DNA of 62,122 nt from contig CAKSIW010000005.1 of assembly GCA_934463175.1 (NCBI GenBank), positions 1 to 62,122 on the forward strand. The letters are read 5' to 3'. Of the stretch, positions 51,089 to 59,740 are shown piece after piece. Position numbers and translations under genes: made by a program. The notes under the pieces were generated by a model. The model was not told where the DNA came from. It did no database searches and worked only from the letters and a program-made list of their open reading frames with translations. This stretch comes from an uncultured Clostridia bacterium. GTDB lineage: Bacteria > Bacillota > Clostridia > Monoglobales > Monoglobaceae. Within the stretch, counting starts at the first letter, position 1. Each line of letters opens with the position of its first letter.

Positions 51089-51961
51089 ATGGATAGGTTA
51101 TCAATTCTGCTTATAGTCATCGCAGGCTCTTCATGGGGCACTGCGGGACTGTTTTCAAGTAAGCTTTATGCACTTGGTCTCACACCGTTTCAGGTTTCAT
51201 CAGGGCGCATGCTGTTTGCGGCAGCTTTCATGCTGATTTTTGTACTGCTTTATAAACCAAAGGCAATGGCTGTCAAGCCTAAATCGCTCATTCTCTATGC
51301 AATCGGCGGTTCCTGCCTTCTCGGAACATCATGCACATACTACTGGGCAATGAGTCTGACTTCATTCTCAACCGCAGTGGTGCTGATGTACACCTCGCCG
51401 ATAATTGTCACGGCAGTTTCCGTGATTTTTCTCGGCGAGAGGCTCACGCCTCTCAAGCTGACAGGAATCGTCGGTTCACTGCTTGGCTGCTGCTTTGTCA
51501 CGGGCATAATCGGCAATCTGAGATTCAGCCCGTTCGGCATTTTCGTGGGACTGCTTTCAGGGATTTTCTACAGCGCATATAACCTTTGCGTCAAGGTCGA
51601 AATGAACCGCGAAGATGACCCGTGCGGCGCAACCGCATATTGCTTTATCGTTTCATTTCTCACGTCACTTCTCGCAGCAAGACCTTCCGGTACAATCGCC
51701 GCAGTCGCGGCACAGCCGCATTCGCTGCTCTATATTGCCGGAATGGGCTTCTTTGTCGGCGCGTTTCCATATCTGATATATACCTTTGCAATGCGGAAAA
51801 TCCCCGCCGGTGTTGCATCGGCAATGTCATGCGTCGAGCCTATGGTCGCAACAATCGTCAGCGTGATTTTCATGAATGAGCGGCTGACTGCGCTTTCAGT
51901 GATTGGAATACTGCTCATTCTCGGCTCGGTCATTCTTCTGAGCAGAGAATCCGAAAACTGA
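51089..51961 (+). CDS. EamA/DMT-family membrane transporter
   Basis: A 290-residue inner-membrane protein with about ten membrane segments in two EamA repeats (ILLIVIAGSSWGTAGLFSSKLYALG and PFGIFVGLLSGIFYSAYNLCVKVE). Motifs VVLMYTSPIIVTAVSVIFLGERLTPLKLTGIVGSLLGC and SCVEPMVATIVSVIFMNERL are typical. Family members move amino acids, nucleosides or sugars; the substrate here is open. Weak context hint: its promoter element is shared with the next gene, so both answer to the same regulator, distinct from the esterase upstream. CACAGGAGC lies before ATG 51089. Confidence 0.93.
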   Translation: MDRLSILLIVIAGSSWGTAGLFSSKLYALGLTPFQVSSGRMLFAAAFMLIFVLLYKPKAMAVKPKSLILYAIGGSCLLGTSCTYYWAMSLTSFSTAVVLMYTSPIIVTAVSVIFLGERLTPLKLTGIVGSLLGCCFVTGIIGNLRFSPFGIFVGLLSGIFYSAYNLCVKVEMNREDDPCGATAYCFIVSFLTSLLAARPSGTIAAVAAQPHSLLYIAGMGFFVGAFPYLIYTFAMRKIPAGVASAMSCVEPMVATIVSVIFMNERLTALSVIGILLILGSVILLSRESEN

Positions 51962-51978
51962 TTTTTTTGATGAAATAA

Positions 51979-52021
51979 TTTGCAAAATACATTGATTTTA
52001 AACAGACAGATGATTTATAAT
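51979..52021 (+). promoter_or_regulatory. promoter with TTTAAACAGACA element, before the serine hydrolase
   Basis: TTGATT (51992-51997), 18 bases, TATAAT (52016-52021). TTTAAACAGACA (51997-52008) fills the spacer and TTTGCAAA lies at 51979-51986, the same arrangement as at 51010-51051. Confidence 0.65.
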
Positions 52022-52046
52022 CAATCTTAATTTGGGAGGAACACAT

Positions 52047-53525
52047 ATGAACTACATAACACCTGAACAAGCAGGAGTTTCATCTGAGTCAATCAGGCAG
52101 TTTGTTGAGCTTCTGGAGGAAAAACAGCTGTCAACACATGACTTGATTTTCATGAAGGGCAACAGTATCTTTTTTGAAAAATACTGGAAGCCGTTTCACA
52201 AAGACTTTCTCCACAGAATGTATTCCGTCAGCAAAAGCTTTGTTTCTCTTGCAATCGGCTTCGCCGAGCAGGACGGGCTTTTGAAGCTTGACGACAAAAT
52301 CAGCAAATATTTTGCGGAGGAAATGAAAAACCAGCCTGATGAAAACATGCGCAGCCAGACCATACGCCATATGTTGATGATGAGCACGGCAAAGCCTGCG
52401 GAATATTGGTTTGACGCGCGCACCGATGACCGCGTGCGGCTTTATTTTGAAAACAAAGCGGAGAACAGCCGTCCTTCTGGCACTGTTTATGAATATGACA
52501 GTCCCGGGTCGTTTGTTCTGTGCGCTTTGGTTGAGCGTCTCACGGGCAAAAACTTCATTGAATATCTGCGCGAAAAGCTCTTTGACAAAATCGGAGTTTC
52601 AAAGGAAATTCACTGTCTGAAATGCCCCGGCGGACATTCATGGGGTGATTCTGCCGTGCTGTGCACAGCGCAGGATTTGCTGAAGGTTGCGCGCTTCACC
52701 ATGAATATGGGCGAATGGAACGGCGAACAGCTTCTGAACCGTGAATATGTTTCCGCCGCCGTATCAAAGCAAATCGACAACAATGTCTGGGGCGTATGCG
52801 ACCATGACAGTCTTGGCTATGGCTATCTGTTCTGGAGAACATATGAAAACTCATATTACTTCAACGGAATGGGCTGTCAGTATGCGGTGTGCGTTCCCGA
52901 CAAGGATTTGATTATGGTATATAACGGAGATAACCAGGGAAAGCTCACATCAAAAAAGACAATTTTTGACGGTTTCTTCTCAATGATTGTCGATTCAATG
53001 TCACCCTCCCCTCTTCCCGAAAACAAAGCGGCAGAGAAACAGCTGGAAGATTTCTGCTCCGAGCTGAAGCTTATGGACGCAAAGGGAGAATATGAAAGCG
53101 ATTTTTCAGCCAAAATCAACGGTGTCACCTATGCAATGGGCAAAAACCCCATGGGAATCACAAAGATGCGCGTGGTGCAGGGCGGCGGCTGCGGTCGTCT
53201 GGAGTATTCAAATGCACAGGGAGACAAGACACTGCATTTCGGAATCGGAAAAAATGTATTTTCAAAGTTTCCGCAATCGGGCTATTCAAAAGAGGTCGGC
53301 TCGGTTTCCGCGGAAGGTCATCTTTATGACTGCGCTGCATCTGCCGCATGGATTGAGCCGCGCAAGCTTTTCATCAAGGTTCAGATTATTGACGAATATT
53401 TCGGTAATCTGAACATGACTCTCGGGTTCACCGAGGACGGCGGCAAAATCGGCGTATATATGGCAAAGTGCGCCGAGGATTTCCTTCAGGAATATGAGGG
53501 CTTTGCAGGCGGAGTGAGGGAATAA
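52047..53525 (+). CDS. beta-lactamase-family serine hydrolase (class C/esterase type)
   Basis: A 492-residue protein of the beta-lactamase/transpeptidase-like fold. The catalytic Ser-x-x-Lys is Ser60-Val-Ser-Lys63 in MYSVSKSFVSLAIG, and the second motif is Tyr150-Asp-Ser in YEYDSPGSFVL, in place of the Tyr-x-Asn of true class C enzymes. There is no signal peptide, so it should act inside the cell. That makes an esterase or amidase on imported compounds more likely than antibiotic resistance or wall remodelling. A C-terminal beta domain (about 330-490) follows. The start is ATG 52047 after GGGAGGA. Its promoter element is shared with the EamA transporter, perhaps a transport-plus-hydrolysis pair. 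Confidence 0.87.
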   Translation: MNYITPEQAGVSSESIRQFVELLEEKQLSTHDLIFMKGNSIFFEKYWKPFHKDFLHRMYSVSKSFVSLAIGFAEQDGLLKLDDKISKYFAEEMKNQPDENMRSQTIRHMLMMSTAKPAEYWFDARTDDRVRLYFENKAENSRPSGTVYEYDSPGSFVLCALVERLTGKNFIEYLREKLFDKIGVSKEIHCLKCPGGHSWGDSAVLCTAQDLLKVARFTMNMGEWNGEQLLNREYVSAAVSKQIDNNVWGVCDHDSLGYGYLFWRTYENSYYFNGMGCQYAVCVPDKDLIMVYNGDNQGKLTSKKTIFDGFFSMIVDSMSPSPLPENKAAEKQLEDFCSELKLMDAKGEYESDFSAKINGVTYAMGKNPMGITKMRVVQGGGCGRLEYSNAQGDKTLHFGIGKNVFSKFPQSGYSKEVGSVSAEGHLYDCAASAAWIEPRKLFIKVQIIDEYFGNLNMTLGFTEDGGKIGVYMAKCAEDFLQEYEGFAGGVRE

Positions 53526-53548
53526 TGATTATATAAAATATGCAAAAC

Positions 53549-53587
53549 GCAAAACAACGCACGGCTTTACGCCGTGCGTTGTTTTGC
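53549..53587. terminator. bidirectional terminator between the pectin and polysaccharide loci
   Basis: GCAAAACAACGCACGGC (53549-53565) and GCCGTGCGTTGTTTTGC (53571-53587), a perfect 17-bp stem with a 5-base loop. The convergent genes end on either side. Confidence 0.88.
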
Positions 53588-53608
53588 TGATAAGAGGAAC
53601 AGCATTCA

Positions 53609-54841
53609 TTATTTATTGAACTCATTACGGAATTTAAAGCAAAATCCCGCTCTCATCAGCAATAAAAACAGCTCCGTTACCCATCGGAAAACCGCTAAGT
53701 TAATCAGATTCAATTTACCGCTTAAAGCCAGTGCCATAAGACCTACAATTGCAAAAACCGCATAGGAAACGGTTGTGATTGTGTTCTCCTTCACCCTGTT
53801 AATCGCACCAAGCATAGGCCACCCAAAAATGTACACATAAAAGGTCATCGGAAAAATCGGAGCAACGGTTCTCAGCACATTTGTTGCCGCAACATACTTT
53901 TCACCGCCTATAACCAACATCACATATTTTGCCAGTACAACCGCCAGCACAGTTCCGGCAAGCAGAACAGGCGTGATATATAAGAACAGCTTTTTTACCA
54001 ATGCAAGACTTTTTGAGCGCACCATTTCAGGGTATATTCCATCTGCAATCGGAGAATACATAGCCTGAACAGCAGAAACAATCTGCATCACAACGCTCCA
54101 GTATGCAACATCTGCTGTTGACATGAAATAGCCTATCACAATTGTGGTGAAGGCAGAAAAAACCGTTGTTGCCATTTGAGAGCAAAAATACAGGAAAGAC
54201 TCCTTTAAGCATTCAAGTATTCTTTTTAGCTTAACACTGAATATCACACCAATTTTTTTTGCTTCATGTACGCTGAGAACCACGGCAACAAGAGAGCTGA
54301 TGACGTCCAGTGCAGGAATCCACAAAAGGCTTTCATCACCTCTCACGAATACAAAGGTCAGTATTGTTGAAATGCCCTTCATAATGACAAAACGTATCGT
54401 CAGTATGTGCATTTTTTCAAGTCCTCTGAACAAATAGTCCATGAGAAAGCTTGACAAAACCACAACCGCAAACGAAAGAAATGTATACACTGTATATGCC
54501 TTCAAAATCGGCATTGTAACCGACATGACCGCCAGTATTAATATGCCCGCGCAGCACAGCAGGAGCTTTGCCGCAATGCTTTCCCCGACAATCGCACCGA
54601 TTTTTTTCATGTCCCCGTTCGCCTCAACAATCCCCTTTGTCGAGGAAAGAACAAATCCAAAATCCACCAGAATCTGCATGTATGTCATCACCGATTTCAC
54701 ATATGCAACAACCCCATATGCATCAACCGACAAAACGCGCGTCAGATATGGCAGGGTCATGAGCGGAAATATTAGCTTTGCAATGTTCATCAGATAGAGC
54801 ATTGCCGTGTTTTTTGTGACATTGTTTACCATGTTTTTCAT
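53609..54841 (-). CDS. Wzx-type polysaccharide flippase
   Basis: A 410-residue membrane protein with about twelve hydrophobic segments. The N-terminus NTAMLYLMNIAKLIFPLMTLPYLTRVLSVDAYGVVAY is the typical RfbX/Wzx start, and DGIYPEMVRSK lies mid-protein. It would flip lipid-linked repeat units across the membrane for polymerisation by the Wzy-like protein at 57575. Start ATG 54841. It is the last gene of the surface-polysaccharide run. The gap upstream (54842-54970) is AT-rich with no gene. Confidence 0.92.
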   Translation of the reverse strand: MKNMVNNVTKNTAMLYLMNIAKLIFPLMTLPYLTRVLSVDAYGVVAYVKSVMTYMQILVDFGFVLSSTKGIVEANGDMKKIGAIVGESIAAKLLLCCAGILILAVMSVTMPILKAYTVYTFLSFAVVVLSSFLMDYLFRGLEKMHILTIRFVIMKGISTILTFVFVRGDESLLWIPALDVISSLVAVVLSVHEAKKIGVIFSVKLKRILECLKESFLYFCSQMATTVFSAFTTIVIGYFMSTADVAYWSVVMQIVSAVQAMYSPIADGIYPEMVRSKSLALVKKLFLYITPVLLAGTVLAVVLAKYVMLVIGGEKYVAATNVLRTVAPIFPMTFYVYIFGWPMLGAINRVKENTITTVSYAVFAIVGLMALALSGKLNLINLAVFRWVTELFLLLMRAGFCFKFRNEFNK

Positions 54842-54970
54842 GTTATTTTATTTTTGCAGCTCCTTTTCGCAAAAGCTTTATCTTTAAGCAGTCCATATCT
54901 TTTTCTAAGTCCTTTTCAATCTTAGAAAGTTACATGCATTATGTATATGGAAAAAACGCCATTTAAATTA

Positions 54971-55681
54971 TTATTTCTTTATCTGTTTTCTGATGACGAT
55001 ATTTTGTCCGTCTAAGCACCGTTCGTTGCTGCTAACAAGATTACATAATACATCTGCCACTTCTTCCGGTTGCATTATGGAAGACGGATCTTCGTTTGGA
55101 GCAAGTCTCTTTCTTAATTTTGTAGCACATCGCCCCGGAGAAACACAATAAACCAAAACCCCATATTCAGCTAATTCTGCCGATAATGTTTCAGACATTG
55201 AAATTACTGCCGCCTTTGAAGACGAATAACTCAACCACCCAGGTCTGGGCGTCATTCCGGCAGTTGAAGCTACATTGAGAATTTTTCCTCCCCGTTTTTT
55301 CATAAATTTAGCACATTCCCTTGTTAAAACAAACGGAGAAAATACATTAATCTTGTATGTTAACTCCATACTTTCAAGCGTTGTTGTAAATAACGGTTGA
55401 GGGTCCGTGTATCCAGCTATGTTCATAAGGCAATCTATACTCTGGTATTTTTTATAAATTCCCTCAATTATTTTAGAAATTGTTTCCGGTTTTGAAAAAT
55501 CAATTTTATACACGTCAGCATTGATGTTTCCGCATTTCTCTATTTCCCTTTTTACATTTTCAAGTTCATTCAAACTGCGACCTAACAATATAATATTCTT
55601 AAAGTATTTATTTTCTGCAAGTTTTAGAGCTGTTGCTCGACCTATCCCTGAGCTTGCTCCCGTAATTATGCAATTTCTCAT
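54971..55681 (-). CDS. short-chain dehydrogenase/reductase
   Basis: A 236-residue SDR. The Rossmann motif is TGASSGIGRA, the NAG-equivalent is NIAGYTD, and the catalytic set is Ser in NVASTAG plus Tyr-x-x-x-Lys in YSSSKAA. It starts one base after the stop of the cytidylyltransferase. A cytidylyltransferase plus a reductase is how Haemophilus Bcs1 (one fused protein) and TarI/TarJ (separate, TarJ from a different dehydrogenase family) make CDP-ribitol from ribulose-5-phosphate. By analogy this enzyme may reduce a pentulose or similar phosphate to the polyol phosphate. That role is inferred from its position. Confidence 0.9.
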   Translation of the reverse strand: MRNCIITGASSGIGRATALKLAENKYFKNIILLGRSLNELENVKREIEKCGNINADVYKIDFSKPETISKIIEGIYKKYQSIDCLMNIAGYTDPQPLFTTTLESMELTYKINVFSPFVLTRECAKFMKKRGGKILNVASTAGMTPRPGWLSYSSSKAAVISMSETLSAELAEYGVLVYCVSPGRCATKLRKRLAPNEDPSSIMQPEEVADVLCNLVSSNERCLDGQNIVIRKQIKK

Positions 55682-56362
55682 TTATCTCACTCCCATTATT
55701 TGTTCTTTATATATCACTTCTCCAATGTGCAAATCAATGGGTTCTGTTATCTTAATGTTATAAGAACTTCCCCTCATTATCAAAATTTTTTCTTTACACA
55801 ATTCAAACACCATACTAACATCTTCTGTAAATGCTTTATTTTCTTTTCGGGCAATCTCGTGAGCCTTTTTTAACGTTGAACATCTAAACTTCTGAGGAAG
55901 CTGAACATTTACCAGTTCCGAACGTTGTAATGTTGCTGTAATTTCGTCCTCTCCTTTAACTACCGTGAATGGTATAGAATACCCATAGGTCACATTTTCC
56001 GCTTTATTTTCAATAAGTTTTTTGAATTCTTCTGCCAAGACAAACGGTCGTGCCGCTTCGTGAATTATAACATTATCATTAGTAACTTTCTGAATACCGT
56101 TATAAACTGATTCTTGTCTGTTTTTTCCTGCTGTTGCATAAATTACTTTCTTACATATGTTATATTGCTTCAGCATCAAATCAAGACTTGAAACAAACTC
56201 ATTCTCACATACAATTACAATTTCATCTACTTCGTCAACAAATTCCAATCGCTCAACAGTGTGCATAATTATAGGCTTTCCGCCTAATAGTACATATTGT
56301 TTTGGTAATTGCATTGCCATTCGAGTACCCTTTCCACCCGAAAGAATTATAACTGAATACAT
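55682..56362 (-). CDS. IspD/TarI-family cytidylyltransferase
   Basis: A 226-residue enzyme that joins CMP to a polyol phosphate. The nucleotide-binding start YSVIILSGGKGTRM carries G-x-G-T-R-M, followed by PKQYVLLGGKPIIMHT, VIIHEAARPFV and the C-terminal KITEPIDLHIGE. An SDR follows and a CDP-polyol phosphotransferase precedes it, which favours a TarI-like (ribitol-5-phosphate) over an IspD (isoprenoid) job; true ispD would be expected near ispF. The start is ATG 56362 after GAGGAGGGTG, not the longer frame to 56383. Confidence 0.9.
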   Translation of the reverse strand: MYSVIILSGGKGTRMAMQLPKQYVLLGGKPIIMHTVERLEFVDEVDEIVIVCENEFVSSLDLMLKQYNICKKVIYATAGKNRQESVYNGIQKVTNDNVIIHEAARPFVLAEEFKKLIENKAENVTYGYSIPFTVVKGEDEITATLQRSELVNVQLPQKFRCSTLKKAHEIARKENKAFTEDVSMVFELCKEKILIMRGSSYNIKITEPIDLHIGEVIYKEQIMGVR

Positions 56363-56385
56363 ATTTGCACCCTCCTCATACATTA

Positions 56386-57555
56386 CTACTGTATAATCTC
56401 TTTTATTAGCTGCGCAACTTTTTCAGAGGCACAGCCCGTATCAAACGAGCCATACTTTTTCTCAAAAGCTCTTACTTTTTCCTTATATTCTTCACAATTA
56501 AAATCCTTTATGATTTCAACCAGCTCTTTATTATTCCTGGCAATTTCAAAAGGTGTGTCTTCAAGCCTAATATGAAAATCCCTGTCATTAATGTAATCAT
56601 TAATATCCGTAGCATATAAAGCAGCAGGACGTTCCAGTGTCATATAATCGAAAACTATACTTGAATAATCTGTTATCAAGAAATCTACACAACATAAAAG
56701 CTCCTGCGCATCGCTGATTCTTGAAACATTTATAATTTTTTCTCCATACTCAACAAATCTGTTTGCCTTTTCTGCAATATTGGGGTGAAATCTCACCGCA
56801 AATACCCACTCCCCCCCAAATCTCTCTTTTAATGCAGCCGCCGCTTTGTCAAAATCAATGCTATATGCCTCTGTTGAATCATCAACACGAAATGTCGGCG
56901 CATATAACGCAATGTTTTTTCCTAAAACACCAAGTTCCTTTTTAATGCTATTGCTTTTAAAATTTACTTTTTTTATATCAAAAAAAATATCATTTCTCGG
57001 TATTCCTATTTCCATAATTTCTCCGCCTGAATACCAAAAATCCCGCAAGTATACTTGGGACATATCTCTACACTGTGATACGTAGTAATCAATCATTTTA
57101 GAGTCATGCTTAGCTCTTCTTATGTATCTTGCCGGCAGTGCTTTTTCACAGCTCTTTTCTATTTTTTTTACACCATACCCACTATGCCAAGTTTGAATAT
57201 ATACTTGATTCTTTCGTTTAATTGAATAATATGGCATTCTCACTGTAGATATCCAAACGCGGCTTGTTGCTTGATGATATAAAGCTTTTAACGTCAATTT
57301 CTTCACATATCTTATCCCATCTATTTCACAATCATCACTGCCCTTATATAGCCACACTACATCTGTTTGGGGTAAAATACTTAAAACCTCTTTTATTATG
57401 TATTTAGGATTATCTCCCCAACCGCCTCCATCAAAACAATTGACAAAAATCTTATTTTTCTTTATTGGAAATATCATACACATCCAATAAAGAAACCTCA
57501 TTATACAATCAATACAACTTTTAAAAATCTCTAAAGCCACTCTATTCACCAACAC
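56386..57555 (-). CDS. CDP-glycerol/CDP-ribitol phosphotransferase (TagB/TagF/TarL family)
   Basis: A 389-residue enzyme that moves polyol phosphate from a CDP-polyol to a lipid-linked acceptor. Marks: FVNCFDGGGWGDNPKYI, YIQTWHSGYGVKKIEK (His of the first half), APTFRVDDSTEAYSID, VRFHPNI and DFLITDYSSIVFDYMTLERPAA, the latter two holding the conserved catalytic and nucleotide-binding residues of the family. It has no true membrane segment beyond a hydrophobic N-terminus. The start is uncertain among GTGs around 57555. One such gene, rather than several, suggests a single polyol-phosphate substituent or linkage per repeat rather than a long teichoic acid chain. Confidence 0.9.
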   Translation of the reverse strand: MLVNRVALEIFKSCIDCIMRFLYWMCMIFPIKKNKIFVNCFDGGGWGDNPKYIIKEVLSILPQTDVVWLYKGSDDCEIDGIRYVKKLTLKALYHQATSRVWISTVRMPYYSIKRKNQVYIQTWHSGYGVKKIEKSCEKALPARYIRRAKHDSKMIDYYVSQCRDMSQVYLRDFWYSGGEIMEIGIPRNDIFFDIKKVNFKSNSIKKELGVLGKNIALYAPTFRVDDSTEAYSIDFDKAAAALKERFGGEWVFAVRFHPNIAEKANRFVEYGEKIINVSRISDAQELLCCVDFLITDYSSIVFDYMTLERPAALYATDINDYINDRDFHIRLEDTPFEIARNNKELVEIIKDFNCEEYKEKVRAFEKKYGSFDTGCASEKVAQLIKEIIQ

Positions 57556-57574
57556 TCTCTGACATTTGTTTTAA

Positions 57575-58747
57575 TTATTTCACTACAACATTCAAATTTT
57601 TACTTTCACTCTTTATACATTGTTCGCACAGATAAACTCCTATTAATGAAAAAGTGAGCGGCTCACCGCCCTTAAACTGAATAGTAGAAGTTACAATATA
57701 TACAAACAACATGGCAACAAAAGGATCTTTAAATAAATTTTTTAACTCCCTTTTTATAAAATCAATAACTATTGCTATATACCATAAACCGCCAATCCAT
57801 CCAAGTTCAATTATGTTTTGTAAATATAAATTATGCAAATTGCTATCTGAATACCTTATTCCTGCATTAACAGATAAAGCTTTCATAACATTTCCAATTC
57901 CAACTCCAAAAGGGTAACTTTGAATTGTTCTAAATACATATTTCCACATTCTTTCTCTGCCCAAAGAGCCCGTATCATCGCCTATGCTTTGAAATCTCCC
58001 AACAACAGCATCCAAAAGACCATATTTCATTGCTATCATAACTGCTCCGATTGCTAAAAACATTATTGCAATTATTCTTCCCATATTTTTCACAACATCC
58101 TTAGATCTGTTTTCTGCAATCATCAGCCAAAACAGACACATTACGTTTATCAATATCCCTGTTCTGCTTGCAAGAATCGCGGAAATAATGGTACTCAACC
58201 CAGCATACACCCACTTTAGCTTATTTTTATAAAAAGAAAACCCAAGCAAAGCAAGCCATGTTGCCTCAAGATTAACACCACCGCCCCAAAGCGTGTTAAT
58301 TGCCGGGTGTCCCATCCATGTATTATTATAAAAGTAAACTATTTTATCAAATTGTAAGCCTGCGTTTATAATAACCGCAATTAGCATTATTATTGCAACT
58401 CTTCTAAAAATCAACAGCCAATCTTCAAAAGTAAACATCGTTCCAAATGTACAAAAAATCATTAAAAGATAAATTCCGAATGTATAATTTACAATTAATC
58501 CGCCAACACCCCACCTTGTCGATGTAACCAATGATATTATTAATATATAAAAATAAAAAGCAATTAGTTTAAATGACGGAAAAGTTACTTTTCTATAAAG
58601 TACCATCATAACCAAAAAAACCACTGAATACACGTGAAAAACTTTTAGAGAGAAACTGCCAAAGCTGATTAGTATTAGCCTTTGAAAACACGACAATAGT
58701 ATCAGTAAAAAGAAAACTCCTCTAAACCGTACCGATTGTTTTGTCAT
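57575..58747 (-). CDS. O-antigen/polysaccharide polymerase (Wzy-like)
   Basis: A 390-residue polytopic membrane protein with about ten to twelve segments and a large external loop. The region RERMWKYVFRTIQSYPFGVGIGNVMKALSVNAG followed by SDSNLHNLYLQNIIELGWIGGLWYIAIV is the classic Wzy/O-antigen ligase pattern (R-x-x-x-W ... G-x-G ... H-N-x-x-L). Its ATG overlaps the stop of the GT2 gene (ATGA). It would link repeat units outside the membrane. Confidence 0.9.
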   Translation of the reverse strand: MTKQSVRFRGVFFLLILLSCFQRLILISFGSFSLKVFHVYSVVFLVMMVLYRKVTFPSFKLIAFYFYILIISLVTSTRWGVGGLIVNYTFGIYLLMIFCTFGTMFTFEDWLLIFRRVAIIMLIAVIINAGLQFDKIVYFYNNTWMGHPAINTLWGGGVNLEATWLALLGFSFYKNKLKWVYAGLSTIISAILASRTGILINVMCLFWLMIAENRSKDVVKNMGRIIAIMFLAIGAVMIAMKYGLLDAVVGRFQSIGDDTGSLGRERMWKYVFRTIQSYPFGVGIGNVMKALSVNAGIRYSDSNLHNLYLQNIIELGWIGGLWYIAIVIDFIKRELKNLFKDPFVAMLFVYIVTSTIQFKGGEPLTFSLIGVYLCEQCIKSESKNLNVVVK

Positions 58748-59730
58748 ACATTGTCCCTACTTTCACTTTTTATTAGCAAAAAGTCGTATACCTTTTGTGT
58801 TACCTTCTTTCCAAATATCGAAATCATAGCCGCCAATCTTGCTTTTTTCCTTGCTTTTCTGTCTAATACTACCGTTCCACGTATTTTTTTTATCTGTATC
58901 CATAAGACTCTTTGTTCATTAACATATTCATCCAGTGGAATTTGAAATAGTATATTTAGTACTCCGGATAAATATCGGCAACAACATGCTTTTTTTAAGT
59001 CCGGATAGTTTTCTTCAACATCCTTTTTTACATCTTTCCAATGCCGAATCGCATCAAATTTTTTGGTATTAAACTTCATTCGCTGAATGCTGTCATTACG
59101 CTGATAATAAACATAATCAAACGTATGCACCACTGCAACATGATTACACTTCTTCATCACCGCCCATGTTGTCGGAACATCCTCATACAATTTTCCTTTT
59201 GGATATCTTATGCCACAAAACAAAGTCTTCCTATAAATTTTTGCCCACGCACACACATCTACGAAATCTTGATATAACACTTTCTCCATTGCCTGAATGG
59301 TTGACAAACGCTCAACATCAATGTCTGTCGCTTGATTTGCAATTGGTATACTGTCATTTTCATACCAACTCAAAAATCCGCTCATTGCCATCTCAGCACC
59401 TGTTTTACAAATTCCATAATACAAATTTTCAATATAAAACCTTGTAACAAAATCATCGCTGTCAATAAACGCAATATAGTCACCCTTCGCAATGTCCAAG
59501 CCCGCATTTCGCGCATCGGAAAGTCCGCCATTCTCTTTATGTATAACCTTTATTCGTGCGTCCTTTTCTTTATATTCATCACACAATTTTCCGCTGCCGT
59601 CAGTTGAGCCGTCATCAACAAGAATTACTTCAAGATTTGTGTATGTTTGCATCAAAACGCTGTCAACACATCTTGCAAGATATTTCTCAACATTATACAC
59701 AGGTATTATCACACTGATACAATCCTTCAT
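58744..59730 (-). CDS. glycosyltransferase family 2
   Basis: A 328-residue GT-A glycosyltransferase. The N-terminus ISVIIPVYNVEKYLARCVDSVLMQTYTNLEVILVDDGSTDGS is textbook GT2, followed by ENGGLSDARNAGLDIAKGDYIAFIDSDDF, with the DxD-type metal site. It has a C-terminal region without membrane segments and acts at the cytoplasmic face. The start is ATG 59730 after AGGGAGAG; a longer frame to 59766 lacks a ribosome site. The sugar donor is unknown. Confidence 0.94.
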   Translation of the reverse strand: MKDCISVIIPVYNVEKYLARCVDSVLMQTYTNLEVILVDDGSTDGSGKLCDEYKEKDARIKVIHKENGGLSDARNAGLDIAKGDYIAFIDSDDFVTRFYIENLYYGICKTGAEMAMSGFLSWYENDSIPIANQATDIDVERLSTIQAMEKVLYQDFVDVCAWAKIYRKTLFCGIRYPKGKLYEDVPTTWAVMKKCNHVAVVHTFDYVYYQRNDSIQRMKFNTKKFDAIRHWKDVKKDVEENYPDLKKACCCRYLSGVLNILFQIPLDEYVNEQRVLWIQIKKIRGTVVLDRKARKKARLAAMISIFGKKVTQKVYDFLLIKSESRDNV

Positions 59731-59740
59731 TTTTCTCTCC

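Noticed and set aside
52047..53525. Serine hydrolase as an antibiotic-resistance beta-lactamase
   Set aside because: No signal peptide and no class C Tyr-x-Asn; the sugar-locus context favours an intracellular esterase or amidase.
55682..56362. Cytidylyltransferase as ispD of isoprenoid synthesis
   Set aside because: It is flanked by an SDR and a CDP-polyol phosphotransferase in a glycan cluster, with no ispF or other isoprenoid gene.
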